Part shown: piece after piece, positions 30,977-36,142 of the stretch | Numbering within the stretch: the first letter of the stretch is position 1 | Layout of the letters: each line of letters opens with the position of its first letter | NCBI GenBank assembly: GCA_017451685.1 | Contig: JAFTNV010000013.1 | Span: 1 to 36,142 of the forward strand | DNA from: Alistipes sp. | GTDB lineage: Bacteria > Bacteroidota > Bacteroidia > Bacteroidales > Rikenellaceae | Direction of reading: 5' to 3' | Length of the DNA: 36,142 nt | Made by a program: the position numbers and the translations under genes | Notes under the pieces: generated by a model | Told to the model about the DNA's origin: nothing | Seen by the model: the letters and a program-made list of their open reading frames with translations, nothing else | Database searches by the model: none

Positions 30977-32359
30977 TTACATGTGGATGGCACATCCCAA
31001 AGCATCCTCTGCTGCCTCCATGACGGCCTCGTGCATCGAGGGATGTGCGTGAATGGTGCGAGCAATGCGGTGTGCCGACGTGCCCAAGACCTTAGCAAGC
31101 GTAGGCTCGCCAATCATCTCCGTGACGTTATGTCCCACGAAGTGCGCACCGAGCAACCTCTCCTCCGTATCGAAGATAAGCTTAACGAAGCCGTCGCGCT
31201 CACCCGCAGCCGTAGCCTTACCCGATGCGGTGTAGGGGAACTTACCCACCTTATACTCTATGCCTGCGGCCTTCACCTGCGCCTCGGTCATACCTACCGA
31301 TGCCACCTCCGGTGAGGTGAAGATGCACGACGGGATGGTCGTGTAGTCGATAGCCTCGGGGTTGAGACCACAGATGTGCTCCACGCAGTGGATAGCCTCG
31401 GCCGAGGCTACGTGTGCAAGTGCCGGCGTGGCGATAATATCACCGATAGCATATACGCCATCCACGCTCGTCTTGTAATGCTCATCGACCTTAATCTTGT
31501 CGCGCTCAACCTCTATGCCGAGCTCCTCAAGACCCATATCCTCGATATTAGACTTGATACCCACAGCCGAGAGGACAACATCCGCCTCAAGCGTCTGCTC
31601 GCCCTTCTTGCCCTCGATAAGGACATCGCACTTGCCATCCTCACGCACCGCAACGCTCTTTACCGTCGTCGAGGTCATCACCGTGGCACGTAGCTTGCGG
31701 AAGGCACGCTCCATAGCCTTGGCCGTATCCTCATCCTCGAGCGGCATAATCTGAGGCATATACTCCACAATCGTCACCTTAACACCCATCGTAGCGTAGA
31801 TGTAGGCAAACTCCGAGCCTATGGCTCCCGAGCCTACGACAACCATGCTCTCGGGTAACTCGGGCAACACGAGTGCCTCCTTCGACGAGATGATATGCTT
31901 GCCGTCGATAGGCATGAAGGGCATCACGCGGGGGCGTGCTCCCGTGGCGAGGATGATGTGGTCGGCCTCGTAGTCTACGCCCTCAACCTCGACCATGTCG
32001 GAAGCCTTGAGGCGGCCGAAGCCGGCGATGACGTCTATGTTGTTCTTCTTAAGGAGGAACTGAACGCCCTTATTCATCGTCGTTGCGACCATGCGCTCGC
32101 GCTCCACCATCTTTGCCCAGTCGGGCTTAACCTCACCCTCGATGCTCACACCGAAGGTCGCGGCAGCCTTACAGTCGGCATATACCTGTGCCGAGCGAAC
32201 AAGTGCCTTGGTGGGGATGCAACCCCAGTTGAGGCATACGCCACCGGCATCTGCCTTCTCGACGATAGCCACGCGCTTGCCACACTGTGCAGCACGAATA
32301 GCGGCAACGTAACCACCCGGGCCCGAACCGATAACTATAATATCATATCTTTCTGTCAT
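30977..32359 (-). CDS. lpdA: dihydrolipoamide dehydrogenase
   Basis: 460 residues, complete. FAD-binding GSGPGGYVAAIRAAQCG at the N terminus, the redox-active disulfide GGVCLNWGCIPTKAL (Cys42 and Cys47), NAD-binding VVVGSGAIGSEFAYIYATMG at about 180-200, the second FAD motif VYAIGDI and the C-terminal catalytic HAHPSMHEAV. It reoxidises dihydrolipoyl groups of 2-oxo acid dehydrogenases or of the glycine cleavage H protein; here gcvT is about 27 kb away and no E1/E2 genes are near. It lies 19 bp after the C69 dipeptidase and may share its mRNA, an odd pairing. Confidence 0.95.
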   Translation of the reverse strand: MTERYDIIVIGSGPGGYVAAIRAAQCGKRVAIVEKADAGGVCLNWGCIPTKALVRSAQVYADCKAAATFGVSIEGEVKPDWAKMVERERMVATTMNKGVQFLLKKNNIDVIAGFGRLKASDMVEVEGVDYEADHIILATGARPRVMPFMPIDGKHIISSKEALVLPELPESMVVVGSGAIGSEFAYIYATMGVKVTIVEYMPQIMPLEDEDTAKAMERAFRKLRATVMTSTTVKSVAVREDGKCDVLIEGKKGEQTLEADVVLSAVGIKSNIEDMGLEELGIEVERDKIKVDEHYKTSVDGVYAIGDIIATPALAHVASAEAIHCVEHICGLNPEAIDYTTIPSCIFTSPEVASVGMTEAQVKAAGIEYKVGKFPYTASGKATAAGERDGFVKLIFDTEERLLGAHFVGHNVTEMIGEPTLAKVLGTSAHRIARTIHAHPSMHEAVMEAAEDALGCAIHM

Positions 32360-32378
32360 GGTTTATCTCTTATTACAA

Positions 32379-34007
32379 TTATTTTACCACTTTGAGTACC
32401 TCGCCATTGTCGGCAGCCACGGCACGCTTCCACTTACCCGAGTATCCGGGCTGGAGAATCTTGCCGGGGATATCCTTGCCGTTGCCGTTGTCGATGAAGC
32501 CCTTCTCGTCCTCACCCTTGATGTTACCGTCGATATACTTGACCATGAGGTACTTATCGAGCTCTACCCACATGTTGAATACCTCCTCGGCACTATCCAC
32601 CGTGAACTCCGTAGCAATCTTTGCTGCCTTCTTGGCGTTCTTGGCGCTGCCAATCTTAACATCCATGACGGGTATGAGGTTGAGCATCTTGTTCTCCCAT
32701 CTGTCTACATACTCGCGCACGGTCTTACCCACGCTGTTGTAGCGGAGATATGCAAACTGAGCCACGCGGTTGGTAATCCAGAACATCGAGGTGTCCGAGT
32801 ACTTGAGCATCGAGCCGTTATCCTCGCGGAAGCAGTCGGGAACCTCGGTAGAGGTGACATATACGGGTGTTAGGGGCGATGTGGCAGCATCGTCGGTGCC
32901 AAACCAGAGGATGCCCACCTTGTTGGGGCGTGCCTGGCCTACGAGCCAGAAGCCTGTCTGCTGTGTTGCTGTAGCGCGCTCGTTGCAATACTCCACGCCG
33001 TCAACCTCGAAATACATGGGGCGCCAGCGGTAGGGGCAGCCCTCGCCACCGGCACCTATGTCGGTTGTCATATCCATCTTCGTGCCCTCGTAATGGTCGC
33101 GCATGGCATCCATGAGCATCTTGGGCGACACCTTCTCGCGGGGCATAACCCATAGGGGCATGCGGTTCTCCTTGTTGTGACCCATGGCGTAGTCCTCGTA
33201 CTGATCCATGTCGTCGGCAACCATGCGGAAGAAGCTCCATACGCGTGCCTCGCAGCCACGCATAGCGCCAAAGTCGAGCGGTGCGTAGGCATCAGCAAAG
33301 CTGAAGTCCTTATCCTCGCCCTCGAACCAGCCGAACTTACGCGCTACGTCTGCCACATCGGGGGCGTAGATGCAGTTCTCGGGGTCGTTCCATGGGAAAG
33401 TGGTAATACGCGCCTGATTGGCGTGTGCCGAGACATATCCGTCGGGGATGCGGCGTGCCACCCATACGATACCCTTATCCTCGGGGCCCTTGCCTATGAG
33501 CTCCATGATCCATGCCTCGTTCTGGTCGATGAGCGAGAATGACTCGCCCGACGAGCAGTAGCCGTAGGTGTTGGCGAGGTCTACGATGATGTCGATAGCC
33601 TCGCGTGCTGTCTTGGCGCGCTGGAGCGTGATGTAAATCAATGAGCCGTAGTCGATACCTCCGTTGGCATACTCAAGCTCGGGGCGACCGCCAAAGGTTG
33701 TCTCGGTGATGAAGAGCGAGTGCTCGTTAGAGTTGCCGAGCGTACGATAGGTGTAGGGCGCCTGGCGTATCTTGCCGAGGTAGCGTCCCGTGTCCCACTC
33801 GGTCACATCCATCCACTCGGTGTACTTGCCGGGGATGTGCGAGTAGAGCGAGCCGTAGAGTTGGTGTGAGTCTGCGGCGTATGTCACCATGTTAGAGCCG
33901 TCTGTCGATGCTCCGCGTGTGACGATAAAGTTGGTGCAGGCATCGGCCGTAGCCATGCCGGCAATAAATGCGCCCATAAGGGCGATGGTCTTAAGAAGTT
34001 TGTTCAT
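32379..34007 (-). CDS. C69-family dipeptidase, exported
   Basis: 542 residues. The signal peptide MNKLLKTIALMGAFIAGMATADA ends directly before the catalytic Cys24 in ACTNFIVTRGASTDGS; cleavage would expose this Cys as the N-terminal nucleophile of the Ntn-hydrolase fold. YGYCSSGESFSLIDQNEAWIMELIGKG and ARRIPDGYVSAHANQARI are further C69 signatures. Such enzymes release amino acids from dipeptides in the periplasm, matching a peptide-fermenting lifestyle. It has a full promoter at 34057-34088 and a short gap to lpdA downstream. Length and motifs are normal. Confidence 0.92.
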   Translation of the reverse strand: MNKLLKTIALMGAFIAGMATADACTNFIVTRGASTDGSNMVTYAADSHQLYGSLYSHIPGKYTEWMDVTEWDTGRYLGKIRQAPYTYRTLGNSNEHSLFITETTFGGRPELEYANGGIDYGSLIYITLQRAKTAREAIDIIVDLANTYGYCSSGESFSLIDQNEAWIMELIGKGPEDKGIVWVARRIPDGYVSAHANQARITTFPWNDPENCIYAPDVADVARKFGWFEGEDKDFSFADAYAPLDFGAMRGCEARVWSFFRMVADDMDQYEDYAMGHNKENRMPLWVMPREKVSPKMLMDAMRDHYEGTKMDMTTDIGAGGEGCPYRWRPMYFEVDGVEYCNERATATQQTGFWLVGQARPNKVGILWFGTDDAATSPLTPVYVTSTEVPDCFREDNGSMLKYSDTSMFWITNRVAQFAYLRYNSVGKTVREYVDRWENKMLNLIPVMDVKIGSAKNAKKAAKIATEFTVDSAEEVFNMWVELDKYLMVKYIDGNIKGEDEKGFIDNGNGKDIPGKILQPGYSGKWKRAVAADNGEVLKVVK

Positions 34008-34056
34008 ACTGTTTTAGGTTATATACGTTTTTTAACATTACGCTTTTTGCAACTTC

Positions 34057-34088
34057 CAAAGATACGAATATTATTCGAAATATACAAA
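34057..34088 (-). promoter_or_regulatory. promoter of the C69 dipeptidase gene
   Basis: Minus strand TTTG (34088-34085), 20 bases, TATCTTTG (34064-34057): a perfect match in both boxes and the best promoter in the window. It lies about 50 bases before the start codon. Confidence 0.78.
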
Positions 34089-34117
34089 TTCCGAGCATGA
34101 GGCTGCCTTCCGAGAGG

Positions 34118-34153
34118 TGCGGGTTACGTTTTTGTAACCCGCAAGAGCGGAGG
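34118..34153. repeat. structured hairpin repeat, copy 1
   Basis: GCGGGTTAC (34119-34127) pairs with GTAACCCGC (34134-34142), six-base loop, followed by AAGAGCGGAGGG. The same layout (9-bp stem, six-base loop, AAGAGCGG-GGG tail) recurs at 34407-34443. Confidence 0.65.
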
Positions 34154-34178
34154 GAGCAGTGTGGCAGGTGGAGCACAC

Positions 34179-34379
34179 TGTCATGCTGAGCGTAGCGTTA
34201 GCGTAGTCGAGCGTTGCGATTAAGCCGAGAGCAGAATAAATTTATTTGTTATGCCGAGGCGCAGCAACGAAGAGGAACTCAAGCATCTGCCCGCGAGAAT
34301 GTTGTCCGCGTGGTCGTTGTTGTCCCTGTTGTCCCTTTATAGATCCTTCGACTGCGCTAACGCTCCGCTCAGGATGACA
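34179..34379. repeat. 32-bp inverted repeat pair with inner repeat
   Basis: The 32 bases at 34179-34210 (TGTCATGCTGAGCG...) and 34348-34379 (...CTCAGGATGACA) are inverted copies with three mismatches. Between them, 34213-34285 resembles window positions 1-72. TGTTGTCC-like short repeats occupy 34304-34337. No coding region is apparent in the 506-bp gap 34008-34513 outside the promoter and these repeats. Confidence 0.65.
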
Positions 34380-34406
34380 AAGCGCCTCATCGCACCCCAT
34401 CATTTT

Positions 34407-34443
34407 TGCGGGTATATAAAAGTATACCCGCAAGAGCGGTGGG
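34407..34443. repeat. structured hairpin repeat, copy 2
   Basis: GCGGGTATA (34408-34416) pairs with TATACCCGC (34423-34431), six-base loop, followed by AAGAGCGGTGGG. Relative to copy 1 the base of the stem is identical, while three inner pairs differ by changes on both strands. Confidence 0.65.
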
Positions 34444-34453
34444 GTATGTAACG

Positions 34454-34489
34454 ATAAAAAAGGCGGAAACGACCATTGCCGTTTCCGCC
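34454..34489 (-). terminator. terminator after the BACON lipoprotein
   Basis: Perfect 10-bp stem GGCGGAAACG (34462-34471) with CGTTTCCGCC (34480-34489); on the minus strand it is followed by TTTTTTATCG. A textbook intrinsic terminator. Confidence 0.9.
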
Positions 34490-34513
34490 AGACATCATAC
34501 ATGCAATATCGGC

Positions 34514-35248
34514 TTACTTCGTAGTAAACTCTCCTGATACAAAATGATTATTTAGAATCATTTCGAACTTATAGTTATCATCAACCGATACGGCAGCTAT
34601 GAAATAGACATACTTCGTGTTGCCTTCTAACTGTGCTTCAAGTTCTTGTTCACCTTGCATGACCAGCATTTCATAAATCTCTTTTGCAGAATATCCCTGT
34701 TGCTGATAGAATGATCGATCATTAAGCATTACTGAGAAACATGCCATATCTGGATCGTATTTCTTGATAAAATCATCATACCACGACTTTTCAACAATGG
34801 CTAAATACCAAGGTACGGAATCGTCAGATGGAGTAACCAAGATATCAGCTGAATATTTGTCCGCACTAACCTCGACATCAAATGTACACAAATAGGCGGC
34901 ATTCTCCTGCTTCACTTCTATTGTTTGTTCTACCTCGTATGCGCTATTGTATATGGTAATTGTTGCATTACGCGATATTCGGCCAGCATCATAGTTAGCT
35001 TGGGTTGTAAACACGAGCAGTGAATTACCCGCTTCACCGGTTGTATTATTTAATGTAATCCAATCACAATTACACTTAGCCTCCCAATCACAAAACGCCG
35101 ATATTTCGATGTAGTGTGTCTCTCCTTTGCAATCTGATGTAACATTATTCACAGGCATGTGTAGAATGTCGACCTCAAATTGCTCTTTGCCACAACCTGA
35201 TGCAAATAGTGTAATAATGGATAATAGAGGTATTATATAATTTCTCAT
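34514..35248 (-). CDS. BACON-domain lipoprotein
   Basis: 244 residues. Signal peptide MRNYIIPLLSIITLFASGC with lipobox Cys19. Residues about 40-115 form a BACON-type Ig-like domain: YIEISAFCDWEAKCNCDWITLNNTTGEAGNSLLVFTTQANYDAGRISRNATITI ends with the usual strand EVEQTIEVKQ, including the C-DWI and G...R.A.I features. The C-terminal half (about 118-244) is a second beta domain with helices and no name that I can give. BACON domains often bind glycans or mucin, but many family members are only structural. Base composition is AT-rich. It lies 12 bp after an outer-membrane protein gene, in one operon ending at the terminator 34454-34489. Confidence 0.78.
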   Translation of the reverse strand: MRNYIIPLLSIITLFASGCGKEQFEVDILHMPVNNVTSDCKGETHYIEISAFCDWEAKCNCDWITLNNTTGEAGNSLLVFTTQANYDAGRISRNATITIYNSAYEVEQTIEVKQENAAYLCTFDVEVSADKYSADILVTPSDDSVPWYLAIVEKSWYDDFIKKYDPDMACFSVMLNDRSFYQQQGYSAKEIYEMLVMQGEQELEAQLEGNTKYVYFIAAVSVDDNYKFEMILNNHFVSGEFTTK

Positions 35249-35260
35249 AGTCGTAATGTT

Positions 35261-36142
35261 TTAGAATGATACACCAACGTGGAAATTCAGACCACAGCGC
35301 AACCTACGTTCTATAGTTACGTATGCTCTGTTATCATCCGTTATACTACTGCCCGTACAACAAGGTGCGCCATTCAGATTTACACCTACGGTAAAATATA
35401 TCGCTAAATCCTTATTCACAAGATAATTAACACCTATTTGTGGCTCTGCCATAAGGCTTGATGTCTTATACTTGTGAGTAGTCGCGCCAAAAGCAATACT
35501 TTGCTTAGTAGATATGTTACCACCTAATGCAAGCGCTACAACCGGAGTACAGCGCTTATTTAGGATATTGGCACGAGCATATAGGTAGATGGGAACAAGA
35601 AGTTTGCCCTGAGGCAGCGGTGATGTTTCACCAACAGCCAATGTAGTTTCATTGCGAGAGTTCATAGCCATTGACACCCCAAGACCTATACCTGCATATA
35701 TGTGATTATTAAAGCGATAACCACCGATATAGTTAACGCCGATGTAATTGCTACCACTAATAGATGATGTTATGCTCGACATTAAATAGTTAATACCGGC
35801 TGATGATAAAAATTTACCTTTACTACGTGAGTAAACATCTTCTATATATGCCTCTCTCGCTTGCTCTTTCTTCTTTATAGCCTCGGCCTTCTTTTCGGCA
35901 GCGATGCGGGCATCCTCCTCAGCCTTAGCCTTGGCAGCAGCAGCCTTCTCCGCAGCTACACGCTCCGCCTTGGCCTTCTTCTCGGCAGCGATACGTGCCT
36001 CCTCCTCGGCCTTAGCCTTGGCAGCAGCAGCCTTCTCTGCAGCAAGGCGCTCCGCCTCAGCCTTCTTCTCGGCTGCGATACGTGCCTCCTCCTCGGCTTT
36101 TGCCTTAGCAGCGGCATAGGCCTTATCGACCTTAAGCTTAAA
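35261..36142 (-). CDS. outer-membrane beta-barrel protein with Ala/Lys/Glu coiled coil (5' end outside window)
   Basis: The frame is open without a stop to the right edge (294 codons), so the N terminus is missing; a Met at 35782 is internal. The visible N-terminal 100 residues are a repeated Ala/Lys/Glu coiled coil of the form AAAAKAKAEEEARIAAEKKA, with a 29-residue (87-bp) period repeated nearly three times, TolA-like. A linker (AREAYIEDVYSRSKGKFL) leads to a C-terminal domain of about 175 residues with alternating strands (YIGVNYIGGYRFN, YAGIGLGVSMAM, FHVGVSF) ending in Phe, like an eight-stranded outer-membrane barrel. Codons switch from GC-ending in the coil to AT-ending in the barrel near 35870. 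Function unknown; followed at 12 bp by the BACON lipoprotein. Confidence 0.72.
   Translation of the reverse strand, partial: FKLKVDKAYAAAKAKAEEEARIAAEKKAEAERLAAEKAAAAKAKAEEEARIAAEKKAKAERVAAEKAAAAKAKAEEDARIAAEKKAEAIKKKEQAREAYIEDVYSRSKGKFLSSAGINYLMSSITSSISGSNYIGVNYIGGYRFNNHIYAGIGLGVSMAMNSRNETTLAVGETSPLPQGKLLVPIYLYARANILNKRCTPVVALALGGNISTKQSIAFGATTHKYKTSSLMAEPQIGVNYLVNKDLAIYFTVGVNLNGAPCCTGSSITDDNRAYVTIERRLRCGLNFHVGVSF

Noticed and set aside
35929-36110. Regular 87-bp repeats considered as a CRISPR or satellite array
   Set aside because: The repeats are in frame, have no unique spacers and encode a 29-residue coiled-coil unit.
35904-36119. Plus-strand Ala/Ser/Phe-rich open frame
   Set aside because: It is the antisense shadow of the Ala/Lys/Glu coiled-coil repeat on the minus strand, whose frame continues into a plausible barrel.
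1-36142. tRNA, rRNA, insertion sequences, prophage genes, CRISPR arrays, replication origin
   Set aside because: None recognised on either strand: no transposase or integrase motifs, no cloverleaf sequences, no spacer arrays.

Overview
The window is a stretch of bacterial chromosome that looks like a member of the Bacteroidota, probably a gut Alistipes/Rikenellaceae-type genome. The family assignment rests on the following: promoters of the TTTG / TAnnTTTG type, no Shine-Dalgarno sequences, fimbrillin-like, BACON and PepSY-like exported proteins, an Rnf complex with an RseC-like gene, and a GDE-GT-GH57 alpha-glucan trio. The genus is an inference. I saw no rRNA, tRNA, insertion sequence, prophage or CRISPR array.

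Layout. (1) 1-1306: intergenic repeats, then two small exported PepSY-like proteins (minus). (2) 1427-5516: a GNAT-like acyltransferase, glycine-cleavage T protein and NADP-type glutamate dehydrogenase (plus). (3) 5733-13190: one long minus-strand operon, nadE-rseC-rnfB-C-D-G-E-A, joining NAD synthesis to a Na+/H+-pumping ferredoxin:NAD oxidoreductase. The NadE glutaminase domain has Gly where the catalytic Cys should be. (4) 13241-15808: a compact four-gene accessory operon: WYL regulator, one-pass membrane protein, unknown 106-residue protein and GIY-YIG nuclease-like protein. It has its own promoter and terminator and is the best candidate for an undescribed system. (5) 15880-18240: a YtfJ-like thioredoxin-fold protein coupled to a POTRA-less Omp85 barrel, and a divergent low-molecular-weight phosphatase. 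(6) 18392-20434: a fimbrillin-like lipoprotein preceded by an unlisted 40-codon micropeptide gene. (7) 20547-23128: an OprO/P-type porin with a YeiH-type anion exporter. (8) 23209-26142: serine ammonia-lyase plus a SLOG protein, divergent from HemW. (9) 26303-30853: the alpha-glucan trio. (10) 30977-34088: dihydrolipoamide dehydrogenase behind a C69 dipeptidase. (11) 34118-36142: a 500-bp repeat-rich gap, then an AT-rich BACON lipoprotein and an edge-truncated outer-membrane protein with an Ala/Lys/Glu coiled coil.

Metabolically the core fits an anaerobic amino-acid and glycan fermenter. Gdh, GcvT and SdaA release ammonia and reducing power, Rnf exchanges electrons between ferredoxin and NAD while building an ion gradient, and NadE supplies NAD from the same transcript. 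The glucan genes would make and mobilise a storage polymer.

Several gene ends carry recurrent structured repeats: a hairpin plus a conserved tail of about 60 nt in three copies, a terminator pair with a shared loop, and a covarying hairpin pair. These are the clearest structures that gene annotation does not explain. All calls come from reading motifs by eye; no database search was run.
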